From: Methylobacterium crusticola
Lineage (GTDB): Bacteria > Pseudomonadota > Alphaproteobacteria > Rhizobiales > Beijerinckiaceae
Length of the DNA stretch: 64,000 nt
NCBI RefSeq assembly: GCF_003574465.1
Contig: NZ_QOWC01000002.1
Coordinates: 36,821-100,820, forward strand
Direction of reading: 5' to 3'
The notes under the pieces are model-generated. The model was not told the DNA's origin, ran no database searches, and saw nothing but the letters and a program-made list of their open reading frames with translations. Shown here one piece after another: positions 18,811-26,946 of the stretch (positions are counted from its first letter, which is position 1; each line of letters starts with the position of its first letter). Position numbers and translations under genes: made by a program.

Positions 18811-19602
18811 TCACCCCTCCTCCGGGAACCCCCGCAGGAGGCGCCCGCGCGCGAGCCCCAGGGCCCCGTTGAGCAGGAGCCCCAGCCCCGAGATCGCGAT
18901 CAGCGGCACGAACATGTCGACGGTCTGGAAGCTGCGGGCGGCGCGGACCAGGAGGTAGCCGAGGCCGTCCGTCGAGGTGATCATCTCGGCGAGGAAGACC
19001 ACGATGCACGACACGACGAGGCCGATGCGGGCGCCGGTCAGGATCGACGGCAGGGTCGCGGGCAGCACGACGCGCAGGAGCGCCGCCCGGGGCGAGGTGC
19101 CGGCCGCGCGGGCGGCCCAGACGAGCTTCGGCTCGACCATGGCGGCGCCCTGGAGCGTGGCGAGCAGGATCGGGAACACCGCGTCGGCGACCACGAGGGC
19201 GATCTTCGAGGCGTCGGCGAAGCCCAGCGTCAGGATGAAGGCCGGGTAGAGCGCGACCTTCGGCACCGGGGCGAGCACCCGCACGAGCGGGCGCACCACC
19301 GCCAGCACCCCGGGGCTCGCGGCGGCCAGGATCCCGATCCCGACCCCGAGCACCAGGGCGGCGAGGAAGCCGACGGCGAGCCGGGACAGCGTCGCGCCCG
19401 CGTGGCCCAGGAACTCGGGGTTGGCGAATTGCGCGAGGCAGCGCGCGAGCACCGTGCCGGGCGCCGGCAGCAGCGCCGGCGGGGCGAGGCCGAGGCTCAC
19501 GACCGCCTGCCAGATCCCGACCAGCCCGAGGATCGGCAGGAGCCCGAGGGCGCCCTCGCGCAGCCGCGCGCTCACGCGGATGCGCTCACGCGGATCGCTC
19601 AC
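18811..19602 (-). CDS. ABC transporter permease, TauC/SsuC type (second copy)
   Basis: A 263-residue membrane permease of the nitrate/sulfonate/taurine group. It has an N-terminal helix LGLLPILGLVGIWQAVVSLG, the periplasmic LLPAPGTVLARCLAQ segment, and the coupling loop AARAAGTSPRAALLRVVLPATLPSI, written here only as key parts: EAA-like 'AAGTSPRAALLRVVLP'. It starts at GTG 19602, which overlaps the preceding permease stop (GTGA). A second in-frame GTG lies nine codons in because of a small tandem repeat. It pairs with the product of 19599-20375; heterodimeric permeases are usual when two such genes sit side by side. Confidence 0.9.
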   Translation of the reverse strand: MSDPRERIRVSARLREGALGLLPILGLVGIWQAVVSLGLAPPALLPAPGTVLARCLAQFANPEFLGHAGATLSRLAVGFLAALVLGVGIGILAAASPGVLAVVRPLVRVLAPVPKVALYPAFILTLGFADASKIALVVADAVFPILLATLQGAAMVEPKLVWAARAAGTSPRAALLRVVLPATLPSILTGARIGLVVSCIVVFLAEMITSTDGLGYLLVRAARSFQTVDMFVPLIAISGLGLLLNGALGLARGRLLRGFPEEG

Positions 19603-19608
19603 GCGGAT
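19570..19608. repeat. 13/14-base tandem repeat spanning the junction of two permease genes
   Basis: The 12-mer GCTCACGCGGAT occurs at 19570-19581, 19584-19595 and 19597-19608. Each copy carries TCAC, the complement of GTGA, the stop/start overlap used at this junction. The repeat therefore multiplies the stop and GTG start signals. Confidence 0.8.
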
Positions 19609-20375
19609 GCCGGGGCGAGGGCGGGGGGCGGGCCCGCCCAGCCGACGAGGCGGGCGCGGGCGCCCTCGAACAGCACGTCGAGCCCGACCCCGAGGGCACC
19701 GATCACCAGGATGATGGCGTAGACGGTCTCGTACTGCGCGAGGTCGAGCGCGTTGAACAGCACCGCGCCGATGCCGGATTGCCGGGCGATCATCTCGCTC
19801 GTCGCCATGGTGATGAGCGCCAGCACGATGCCGGTGCGGCAGCCGACCAGGATCTCCGGCAGGGCGGCCGGCAGCACGACGCGGGCGGCCCGGGCCGGGC
19901 CCGACAGGCCCATGGCGGCGGCCGACCACAGCATCTTCTCCTCGACCGCCCGGGCGCCCTGGTAGGCGTGGTAGAGCACCGGCAGGCTCACGCCGAGCAC
20001 GATCACCAGGGTCTTGGCGAGGTCCCCGACCCCGAGCCACAGCATGATGAGCGGCATCAGGGCCGCCTTCGGGACGGGGTAGACCATCATGGTCAGGGGA
20101 TTGAGGAGCGCCGCGACGGTGCGGCTGCGCCCCATGGCGAGGCCCGCCGGCAGGGCGAGGGCGAGGGCGAGGCAGAACCCCGTCGCCATGCGCCGGAGCG
20201 AGGCCAGGAGGTTGCGGGCGAAGTCCGGGTCGGCGACGAGGTCGGGCAGGGCCGCGAGGGTGGCCGGGACCGAGGGCAGGCCGTCGAGGGCGAGGAACCG
20301 GCTCGCCACCTCCCAGGCGGCGAGCAGGCCCGCGAGCGCGAGGAGCGGCGGCAGGCCCGCCGGCAGGCGCCTCAC
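19599..20375 (-). CDS. ABC transporter permease, TauC/SsuC type (first copy)
   Basis: A 258-residue permease. It begins VRRLPAGLPPLLALAGLLA at GTG 20375, overlapping the ATPase stop by four bases. The membrane segments match the BPD_transp_1 family, with the coupling loop at AAAMGLSGPARAARVVLP. LPSVPATLAAL is the periplasmic segment typical of TauC/SsuC proteins. It works with the ATPase encoded just upstream and the second permease downstream. Which molecule is imported is not shown by the permease sequence. Confidence 0.9.
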   Translation of the reverse strand: MRRLPAGLPPLLALAGLLAAWEVASRFLALDGLPSVPATLAALPDLVADPDFARNLLASLRRMATGFCLALALALPAGLAMGRSRTVAALLNPLTMMVYPVPKAALMPLIMLWLGVGDLAKTLVIVLGVSLPVLYHAYQGARAVEEKMLWSAAAMGLSGPARAARVVLPAALPEILVGCRTGIVLALITMATSEMIARQSGIGAVLFNALDLAQYETVYAIILVIGALGVGLDVLFEGARARLVGWAGPPPALAPASA

Positions 20376-21205
20376 GGGCGCCCTCCCGGGCGCGGGCCGT
20401 CGCCGTCCTCCAGCATGCCCTCGAGGGCGATGACGTGACGCTGGTAGCGCGGGTTCAGGAGCAGCTCCGCCCGGTGGCGCGGGCGCGGCAGGTCGATGTC
20501 GACCACCGCCCGGATGCGGCCGGGCGAGCGGGTCATCACCACGACCCGGTCGGAGAGGAACACCGCCTCGTCGACGCCGTGGGTGACGAACAGCACCGTC
20601 TTGCGGTCGCGCTCCCAGAGCGCCAGGAGGTCGTTCTGGAGCCGCGTCCGGGTGTGGGCATCGAGGGCCCCGAAGGGCTCGTCCATCAGCAGGATGGCGG
20701 GGTCGTACGCGAGGGTGCGGGCGAGGGCCACCCGCTGCTTCATGCCGCCGGAGAGCTCCTTGGGGTAGAACGCCTCGAACCCCGAGAGGCCGACCTGCGC
20801 GACGAGGGCGCGGGCCCGCGCCTCGGCCTCCCGGCGCGGCACGCCCTGCGCGCGCAGGCCGTACGCGACGTTGCCGAGGACGGTCTTCCACGGGAAGAGG
20901 GCGAATTCCTGGAACACCGGGCCCCGGTCCGGCCCGGGGCCGGTCACGGGCGCCCCGCCGACCCGCACGGCGCCGGCGGAGGGGGCGACGAAGCCGCCGA
21001 CGATGTAGAGCAGGGTGGACTTGCCGCAGCCGGACGGCCCCAGGATCGAGACGAACTCCCCCTCCGCCACATCGAGGGCGATCTCCGAGAGGGCGGCGTG
21101 GAGCGTGCCGTCGCGGCGGCGGAACGCCTTCGAGAGCCCCTCGATCGCGATCTGGGGCGCCGCCGCCGGGGCGCCGGCGGCCCGGGGGACGGCGAGGGCG
21201 CTCAC
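20372..21205 (-). CDS. ABC transporter ATPase, TauB/SsuB type
   Basis: A 277-residue ATPase. Walker A is LGPSGCGKSTLL, the Q-loop VFQEFALFPWKTVLGNV is the hallmark of the nitrate/sulfonate/taurine subfamily, the signature is LSGGMKQRVALA and Walker B is LLMDEPFGALD. The start is GTG 21205, again in a GTGA overlap with the binding-protein stop. All three junctions in this operon use GTGA, pointing to strict translational coupling. Confidence 0.93.
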   Translation of the reverse strand: MSALAVPRAAGAPAAAPQIAIEGLSKAFRRRDGTLHAALSEIALDVAEGEFVSILGPSGCGKSTLLYIVGGFVAPSAGAVRVGGAPVTGPGPDRGPVFQEFALFPWKTVLGNVAYGLRAQGVPRREAEARARALVAQVGLSGFEAFYPKELSGGMKQRVALARTLAYDPAILLMDEPFGALDAHTRTRLQNDLLALWERDRKTVLFVTHGVDEAVFLSDRVVVMTRSPGRIRAVVDIDLPRPRHRAELLLNPRYQRHVIALEGMLEDGDGPRPGGRP

Positions 21206-22200
21206 TCGATCGGCGCCGTCACGGCGGGGTCGTGGAACTCCTCGGCGTCGAGCCGGCGCGGCAGGAGGCCGGTCTCCGCGTAGGTGTCGTACATGCGCTG
21301 GATCGCCGCGAAGTCCGGCCGGGCGCCGGGATCGCGCGCGAAGTCGTTGTCCTTGAGGAGGTAGGTGTCGAGGACCGCCACCGGGGCCTTCATCACCTCG
21401 GAGACCACCTTCAGGGTCTCGGGCCGGTCGGCGAGCGCCATCCTCATGCCGGCGGTGAGGGCCCGCACGTAGGTCCGCACGAGGTTCGGGTTGCGGGCGA
21501 CGAAGTCCTTCCGACACGCCTCCAGGATGTGGACGATGTCGGGCTGCTGCTCGGACAGCGCGAACAGCCGGCGGATGTCGCCGCGGGCCTCGGCCCGGGC
21601 CGCGAAGGGCTGGTTCATCACCGCCGCGTCGACCCGGCCGGAGCGGATCGCGTCCTCGGAGAGCGGGAAGGCGATCTCGACGAGCTTGATGTCCCGGGAC
21701 GCGTCGAGGCCGCTGCGGCGCAGGAGCAGCGCCATCGGGCCGTAGATGCCCGACCCCAGGGTGTTGATGCCGACCGTCTTGCCCTTGAGGTCGGCGGGGG
21801 TCCGGATCGGCGAATCCTTCCGCACCGCCCAGTAGACCGAGAAGCTCCCGGGCTTCTCCGAGACGTGCTGGGCCACGATGTCGGCCTTCAGCCCGCCCTC
21901 GACGGCGCCCTGCGCCAGGGCCAGGGGCGACTGGGTGGCGCAGTCGAGGGCGCCGGCGGCCAGCGCCTGGGTCATCGGCGCCGTGCCCTGGAACTGCACC
22001 CACTCGATCGTGTAGCGCGTGCCGAGGCCCGGGAAGGCGGCCGGCCGGCGCATCATCCAGTACTTCGCCTCCTCGGCCGGGATGGTCCAGCCGACCCGCA
22101 GGGTCGTGGCCTCCTCGGCCCGGGCCGTCGAGAGGCCGGGCACAGGCACCGCTCCGGTGATCAGCACCATTCCGGTGAGGGCCGCCAGGATCGGTCTCAC
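21202..22200 (-). CDS. ABC transporter substrate-binding protein, NMT1/TauA type
   Basis: A 332-residue periplasmic binding protein starting at GTG 22200, preceded by GAGGGGGA. The signal peptide is VRPILAALTGMVLITGAVPV, with likely cleavage after STARA. The mature protein starts EEATTLRVGWTIP and contains LKGKTVGINTLGSGIYGP, the typical hinge region of the NMT1/SsuA fold. The family binds sulfonates, taurine, thiamine precursors and aromatic acids. As first gene of the importer next to a ring-cleavage gene set, it probably binds the substrate of that pathway. Its upstream region holds a 32-base tandem repeat and a palindrome. Confidence 0.88.
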   Translation of the reverse strand: MRPILAALTGMVLITGAVPVPGLSTARAEEATTLRVGWTIPAEEAKYWMMRRPAAFPGLGTRYTIEWVQFQGTAPMTQALAAGALDCATQSPLALAQGAVEGGLKADIVAQHVSEKPGSFSVYWAVRKDSPIRTPADLKGKTVGINTLGSGIYGPMALLLRRSGLDASRDIKLVEIAFPLSEDAIRSGRVDAAVMNQPFAARAEARGDIRRLFALSEQQPDIVHILEACRKDFVARNPNLVRTYVRALTAGMRMALADRPETLKVVSEVMKAPVAVLDTYLLKDNDFARDPGARPDFAAIQRMYDTYAETGLLPRRLDAEEFHDPAVTAPIE

Positions 22201-22234
22201 GCGCGCATCCCCCTCGTCTCGACCGGGGCCCCGG

Positions 22235-22330
22235 CCCCGGGGCCGGACGCTAGCACAAGGGCGCCGCCCCGGGGCCGGACGCCAGCACAAGGGCCCCGCC
22301 CCGGGGCCGGACGCTAGCACAGGCGCGCGG
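22235..22330. repeat. 32-base tandem repeat, three copies, upstream of the importer operon
   Basis: Units at 22235-22266, 22267-22298 and 22299-22330 share CCCCGGGGCCGGACGC and a following AGCACA. Each contains the palindromes CCCCGGGG and, in two copies, GCTAGC. A period of 32 is about three helical turns, so proteins binding each copy would sit on the same DNA face. The array lies in the leader of the binding-protein gene. Confidence 0.9.
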
Positions 22331-22344
22331 GCGGCCAAGCAGGT

Positions 22345-22360
22345 ATTTTATGCATGAAAT
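22345..22360. promoter_or_regulatory. AT-rich palindrome, operator candidate for the importer operon
   Basis: ATTTTATGCATGAAAT is an inverted repeat with seven of eight base pairs matching. It is about 145 bases upstream of the binding-protein start and is the only AT-rich block in the gap between that gene and pncB. The shape suits a dimeric regulator of the GntR or MarR kind, but no specific consensus is assigned. Confidence 0.45.
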
Positions 22361-22385
22361 GTCTGCCGCGTGGGCGGGGACCGCC

Positions 22386-23678
22386 TCACACCATCACGGG
22401 CAGCGCCCGCTGGGCGCCGACCCCGAACACGCGCTTGTAGCGCTCCACCTCCTCCTCCGGCCCGAGCGCCTTCGTGGGGTTGTCGGAGAGCTTCACGGTC
22501 GGCCGGCCGTTGGCCGAGATCACCTTGCAGACGATGGAGATCGGGTCGAGGCGGCCGTCCGGCACGAGGCCCCGGAAGTCGTTGGTGAGCAGCGTACCCC
22601 AGCCGTAGCCGATGCGCAGGCGGCCGTGGAAGTGGCCGTGAACCCGCTCGATCACGTCGACGTCGAGGCCGTCGGAGAAGATCGCGAGCTTCTCGCGCGG
22701 GTTGCAGCCGTTGGCGGTCCACCACGCGATCGCCTCCTCGCCCCCGGCGATCGGCTCCTTCGAGTCGATGCGGATGCCGGTCCAGCCGGCCATCCAGGCG
22801 GGTCCCCGCTTCAGGAACCCGGTGGTGCCGTAGGTGTCGGGCAGGATCACCAGGAGGTTGCCGGCGTAGTCCTGCTGCCAGTCGGCGAGCACCGCGTAGG
22901 GGGCGGCGGCGAGCTCCGCCTCGGTGTCGGCGAGCGCCGCGTAGACCATGGGCAGCTCGTGCGCGTTGGTGCCCACCGCCTCGATGTCGTGGCGCAGGGC
23001 GATGAGGCAGTTCGAGGTGCCGAGGAAGCCGGCGCCCATGCCCTCGATCATCGCCTCGACGCACCAGTCCTGCCACAGGAAGCCGTGCCGGCGCCGGGTG
23101 CCGAAATCCGCGATGGAGAGCCCCGGCAGCCTCTTCAGGCGCTCGATCTTCTCCCAGACCCGCGTCATGGCGCGGGCGTAGAGCACCTGCAGCTCGAACT
23201 TGCCCATGCCCTTGAGGACGCCGCGGGAGCGCAGCTCGTTGAGGATCGCGAGCGCCGGCACCTCCCACATCGTGGTCTCGATCCAGGGACCGTGGAAGGT
23301 GAGGACGTACTGCCCGTCCTGCTTCTCCAGGAGGTAGTCGGGGAAGCGGAAGTTCTCGAGCCAGTCCATGAAGTCCGGCGAGAACATCTGCCGCTGGCCG
23401 TAGAAGGTGTTGCCGCGCAGCCAGGTCGACTCGCCGCGCGTGAGCGAGAGCGAGCGGCAATGGTCGAGCTGCTCGCGCAGCTCGCCCGGGTCGATCAGCT
23501 CGGCGAGGCGGACGCGCCGCGTGCGGTTCTGGATCCCGAAGGTGACCGAGACGTCCCGGTGGCGGCGAAAGATCGTCTGCGCCATCAGGAGCTTGTAGAA
23601 GTCCGTGTCGAGCACGGAGCGGATGATCGGGTCGATCTTCCAGGTGTGGTTGTAGACCCTGGTCGCGAGATCGAGCAT
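22386..23678 (-). CDS. pncB: nicotinate phosphoribosyltransferase
   Basis: A 430-residue enzyme that converts nicotinate and PRPP to nicotinate mononucleotide in NAD salvage. It starts [20 protein letters not shown], and residues around [18 protein letters not shown] match the family's conserved N-terminal motif. Further hallmarks are [11 protein letters not shown] and [24 protein letters not shown] (given here as separated key parts: GTSN, GTNAHE), and SDGLDVD. The length is typical of the proteobacterial type. The ATG at 23678 is used because the conserved N terminus follows directly. It may share the strand but probably not the promoter with the downstream importer. Confidence 0.96.
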   Translation of the reverse strand: MLDLATRVYNHTWKIDPIIRSVLDTDFYKLLMAQTIFRRHRDVSVTFGIQNRTRRVRLAELIDPGELREQLDHCRSLSLTRGESTWLRGNTFYGQRQMFSPDFMDWLENFRFPDYLLEKQDGQYVLTFHGPWIETTMWEVPALAILNELRSRGVLKGMGKFELQVLYARAMTRVWEKIERLKRLPGLSIADFGTRRRHGFLWQDWCVEAMIEGMGAGFLGTSNCLIALRHDIEAVGTNAHELPMVYAALADTEAELAAAPYAVLADWQQDYAGNLLVILPDTYGTTGFLKRGPAWMAGWTGIRIDSKEPIAGGEEAIAWWTANGCNPREKLAIFSDGLDVDVIERVHGHFHGRLRIGYGWGTLLTNDFRGLVPDGRLDPISIVCKVISANGRPTVKLSDNPTKALGPEEEVERYKRVFGVGAQRALPVMV

Positions 23679-23883
23679 CGCCCCTGCCTGACGCGCCGCC
23701 GCCCGTCCCGGGCGGCTCACCGGGGCGAGACCCGCACGGTTCCCGGCCCGAAGTCAAGCACGCGGTCGGGGGAGCGGAGGAGCGCCCGGACGGCCGGGCG
23801 ACGGCGCGCCGGCCGGGGCCGGCCGGGCCCCCCGCGTCCCCGGCCGGGCCGCGAGCGCGGCGCGCCCGCCCGGCGCCGCCCGC

Positions 23884-24393
23884 CTACCGGGCCCCGAGGT
23901 CGACGGCCTTCTTCTCGGTCTTCGGCGACTCGCCCGTCACGGCGGCCTTCACGTAGCCGTAGAGGTGCAGCATGGTCGAGTTCGGGCTGTCCCAGTACTC
24001 GCCCTTCTCCGGGTGCACCCGGATCAGCGCCACCTGCGGGTCGTCCTTGCCGCCCGGGAACCAGGTCTTGAGGCTCTCGCTCCACTTGGCGTCGATCTGC
24101 GCCTTGTCGCGCACGATCTCGGCGCGGCCGGAGACCGAGACGTAGTTCTGGCTCGACGGATCGGAGTAGGCGAGGTTGACCTGGTTGTCGCGGCTGATCT
24201 CGCTCGTCACCGGCGCGTCGGTCTTGACGAAGAACCAGAGGTCGCCGCTCTCGTCCGCCTCCTGGTTCCACATCGGGCGGCTGCGGAGCTGGCCGTCGGA
24301 ATCGGCCGTGGTCATCATGGCGATCTTCACGTCCTTGATCATCGCGAAGAGCTTCTGCGCGCCCTCGTGGTCGCGGTGGCTGCCCTGGTGCAT
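23884..24393 (-). CDS. pyridoxamine 5'-phosphate oxidase family, general stress protein
   Basis: A 169-residue FMN-binding split-barrel protein of the 'general stress protein 26' type. The N terminus has KLFAMIKDVKIAMMTTADS, then RSRPMW, LWFFVKTDA and VNLAYSDPSSQNYVSVSGRA, the successive strands of the barrel. Such proteins bind flavin but lack proven oxidase activity; expression is often stress-linked. A GGGAG ribosome site precedes the ATG at 24393. It is divergent from the molybdate-type gene set. Confidence 0.9.
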   Translation of the reverse strand: MHQGSHRDHEGAQKLFAMIKDVKIAMMTTADSDGQLRSRPMWNQEADESGDLWFFVKTDAPVTSEISRDNQVNLAYSDPSSQNYVSVSGRAEIVRDKAQIDAKWSESLKTWFPGGKDDPQVALIRVHPEKGEYWDSPNSTMLHLYGYVKAAVTGESPKTEKKAVDLGAR

Positions 24394-24657
24394 CGTCGTC
24401 GATCTCCCTTGCGGTCCCCCGGACCCTCTCGGTCCTGCGGAAGGCCGGGCGGGCGCCGGGATCGCCCTTCGCGCCGCGGAAAGCTCCGCTCCGCCCGAAA
24501 CTGCACGACAACGGACGATGCCCGCATTGGTTTCGAGGTCCGGGTTTCGAGGCTCGACGGCTCGCCGGGGCGGCGCCGGCGGCCTATGTGCTGCTGGCGG
24601 CGGACCCCGAGCCGCCCCGGGCGGCCCGGGGGCCGCGCCCTGGACGAGGATCCCGGC

Positions 24658-24867
24658 ATGAAGATCAGCGCGCGCAACCAGCTCGACGGCCGGGTCGTGG
24701 AGGTCGTGAAGGGCGCCACGACGGCCCATGTCCGCGTCGAGCTCGCGGGCGGGCAGGTCGTGACCGCGTCCATCACGAACGAGGCGGCGGACGAGCTCCA
24801 GCTCGCCCCCGGCCGGGCCGTGAAGGCCGTGATCAAGTCGAGCGACGTGATGATCGCGACGGAGTGA
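24658..24867 (+). CDS. single Mop-domain molybdate-binding protein (molbindin)
   Basis: A 69-residue protein starting MKISARNQLDGRVVEVVKGA, the signature of the TOBE/Mop fold, and ending AVIKSSDVMIATE. Free-standing Mop proteins form hexamers that bind molybdate or tungstate as cytoplasmic buffers. GAGGA lies seven bases before the ATG. The gene ends seven bases before an ABC importer gene, so the two are likely co-transcribed. That supports molybdate or tungstate as the imported ion. Confidence 0.92.
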   Translation: MKISARNQLDGRVVEVVKGATTAHVRVELAGGQVVTASITNEAADELQLAPGRAVKAVIKSSDVMIATE

Positions 24868-24874
24868 TCGTCCG

Positions 24875-25903
24875 GTGCGACCCGACCGGCGCGCCCTGCT
24901 CCTCGGCCTCGCGGCCTCCCTCGGCGGGCGCGCCGCCGGCGCCGCGGAGGCGCTGAGCGACGATGCCGGGCGCGCCCTCGGGCCCCTGCCCGGCCGGGTC
25001 GCCCGGGTCTTCCCGGCCGGCCCCCCGGCCGCGATCCTGCTCTACACCCTGGCCCCCGACCTGCTGCTCGGCTGGCCGCGGGCGATCCGCCCGGCGGAGC
25101 GGCCCTACCTGCTGCCCGGCGCGGCCGACCTCCCGGAGGTCGGGCGCCTGACCGGGCGCGGCAACACCGCCAACCTCGAGGCGGTGCTGGCGCTCAAGCC
25201 CGACCTGATCCTCGACGTCGGCGGCACGGGCGAGACCTACCGGTCCCTCGCCGACCGGGTGCAGGCCCAGACCGGCATCCCGTACGCCCTCCTCGACGGG
25301 CGCCTCGCGGCGGCGCCCGCGGCCTACCGCAGCCTCGGGCGCATCCTCGGCCGCCCCGACGCCGGCGCGGCCCTCGCGGCCTTCAGCGAGGCGACCCTGG
25401 CGACCATCCGCGAGCGCGTGGCGGCGCCCCCGGCGGGCGGGCGCCCCCGGGTCTACCTCGCCCGCGGCCCGCGCGGCCTCGAGACCGCCCGGGAGGGCGC
25501 GATCAACGTCGAGACCCTGGCGCTCCTCGGCGCCGTCGACGTGGCGGGGCCGGGCGGGAGCCTGGCGCAGGTCTCGCCCGAGGACGTGGTCGCCTGGGCG
25601 CCGGAGGTGATCGTCGCCCTCGATCCGGCCTTCGTGCGGGCGGCCCGGGCGGACCCGCTCTGGCAGGCGGTGCCGGCCGTGCGCGACGGGCGCCTGCACC
25701 TGAGCCCCGCCCTGCCCTTCGGCTGGGTCGACGCCCCGCCCTCGGTCAACCGGCTCGCGGGCCTGTGGTGGCTCGGCAAGATCCTGTACCCGGCGCGCTT
25801 CCCCGAGGACGTGCGGGCGCTCGCCCGGGACCTGTACGCCCGCCTCTACCACGTGACCCCGGACGAGGCCGGCCTCGACCGCGTGCTCGCGGGGGGCCCG
25901 TGA
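24875..25903 (+). CDS. metal-oxyanion ABC transporter substrate-binding protein, FecB/MolA type
   Basis: A 342-residue class III binding protein. GTG 24875 is followed by RPDRRALLLGLAASLGGRAA, a twin-arginine-like signal. The mature part has the helical-backbone binding fold: NLEAVLALKPDLILDVGG, the interlobe helix region, then LPFGWVDAPPSVNRLAGLWW near the C terminus. The last motif is typical of the molybdate/iron-complex branch. The immediately upstream Mop gene favours molybdate/tungstate, as in Haemophilus MolABC. Iron chelate import is the alternative. Confidence 0.85.
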   Translation: MRPDRRALLLGLAASLGGRAAGAAEALSDDAGRALGPLPGRVARVFPAGPPAAILLYTLAPDLLLGWPRAIRPAERPYLLPGAADLPEVGRLTGRGNTANLEAVLALKPDLILDVGGTGETYRSLADRVQAQTGIPYALLDGRLAAAPAAYRSLGRILGRPDAGAALAAFSEATLATIRERVAAPPAGGRPRVYLARGPRGLETAREGAINVETLALLGAVDVAGPGGSLAQVSPEDVVAWAPEVIVALDPAFVRAARADPLWQAVPAVRDGRLHLSPALPFGWVDAPPSVNRLAGLWWLGKILYPARFPEDVRALARDLYARLYHVTPDEAGLDRVLAGGP

Positions 25904-26946
25904 GCGAGGCCGCCGCCGCGGCACCGGCCCGGGCGCGCCGCGGCGGAGCCCTCGGGCCCTGGCTCGCCCTCGCGGCCCTCGGCCTCGCGGTCGCGGTGGC
26001 GTTCGGGGTCGGGCGCTACCCGGTCTCGCTCGCGGACGTGGTGCGGGTGCTCGCGGCGCGCCTCACCGCCTCCACGGCGGACGTGGCGCCCGCCGTGGAG
26101 GCGGTGGTGCTGCAGGTCCGGGGCCCCCGCATCGCCGCCGCGATCCTGATCGGGGCCGCCCTCTCGGTCGCCGGCACCGCCTTCCAGGGCCTGTTCCGCA
26201 ACCCCCTGGTCTCGCCCGACATCCTGGGCGCCTCGTCGGGCGCGGCCCTCGGCGCCGTCCTGGGAATCTGGCTCGCCCTCGGGGTGCTGGCCATCGAGGC
26301 TCTCGCCTTCGCGGGCGGGCTCGCGGCGGTGGCCTGCGTCTACGCGCTGGGCGCCGCCCTCGCCGGGCGCGACCCGGTGCTGGTGCTGGTGCTCGCCGGC
26401 GTGGTGATCGGCTCCCTCCTGGGGGCCGGGGTCGGCCTGATCAAGTACCTGGCCGACCCCTACAACCAGCTCCCCGCCATGACGTTCTGGCTCCTCGGCA
26501 GCCTCTCGGCGACGCATCCGGCCGACCTCCTGCCCCTGCTCGGGCCGGTGCTCGCCGGGACCGTCCTGCTCCTCCTGCTGCGCTGGCGCCTCGACGCCCT
26601 GTCGCTGCCGGACGAGGAGGCCCGCTCGCTCGGCCTCGCCACGGGCCGGCTCCGCATCGCCGTCGTCGCCGCCGCGACCCTCGTCACCGCGGCGAGCGTG
26701 GCGGCGGCCGGCATCGTCGGCTGGGTCGGGCTGGTGGTGCCCCACCTCGCCCGCTTCCTCGTCGGGCCGGGCTTCGGCCGGCTGATCCCGACGGCCGCGC
26801 TCCTCGGGGCCGGCACGCTCCTCGTCATCGACACCCTGGCCCGCACCATCGCCCCCGTGGAGGTGCCGCTCGGCATCCTCACCGCCGTCTTCGGCACGCC
26901 GGTCTTCCTCTGGCTCCTCGCCCGGGCCGAGCGGGACTGGCAATGA
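25900..26946 (+). CDS. FecCD-type ABC transporter permease
   Basis: A 348-residue permease of the iron-siderophore/cobalamin/molybdate (type II) importer family. Key motifs are LQVRGPRIAAAILIGAALSVAG and FRNPLVSPDILGASSGAALGA (both diagnostic, quoted in part), then GWVGLVVPHLARFL. About ten membrane segments are expected. Start is GTG 25900, which overlaps the binding-protein stop (GTGA). It forms a homodimeric channel with the ATPase encoded next. Confidence 0.93.
   Translation: MSEAAAAAPARARRGGALGPWLALAALGLAVAVAFGVGRYPVSLADVVRVLAARLTASTADVAPAVEAVVLQVRGPRIAAAILIGAALSVAGTAFQGLFRNPLVSPDILGASSGAALGAVLGIWLALGVLAIEALAFAGGLAAVACVYALGAALAGRDPVLVLVLAGVVIGSLLGAGVGLIKYLADPYNQLPAMTFWLLGSLSATHPADLLPLLGPVLAGTVLLLLLRWRLDALSLPDEEARSLGLATGRLRIAVVAAATLVTAASVAAAGIVGWVGLVVPHLARFLVGPGFGRLIPTAALLGAGTLLVIDTLARTIAPVEVPLGILTAVFGTPVFLWLLARAERDWQ

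Noticed and set aside
22386..23678. pncB as a member of the NicX-containing island
   Set aside because: Nicotinate salvage links by name only; a 185-base gap with its own regulatory elements separates it from the importer operon, and pncB is a housekeeping gene. Shared regulation was not shown.
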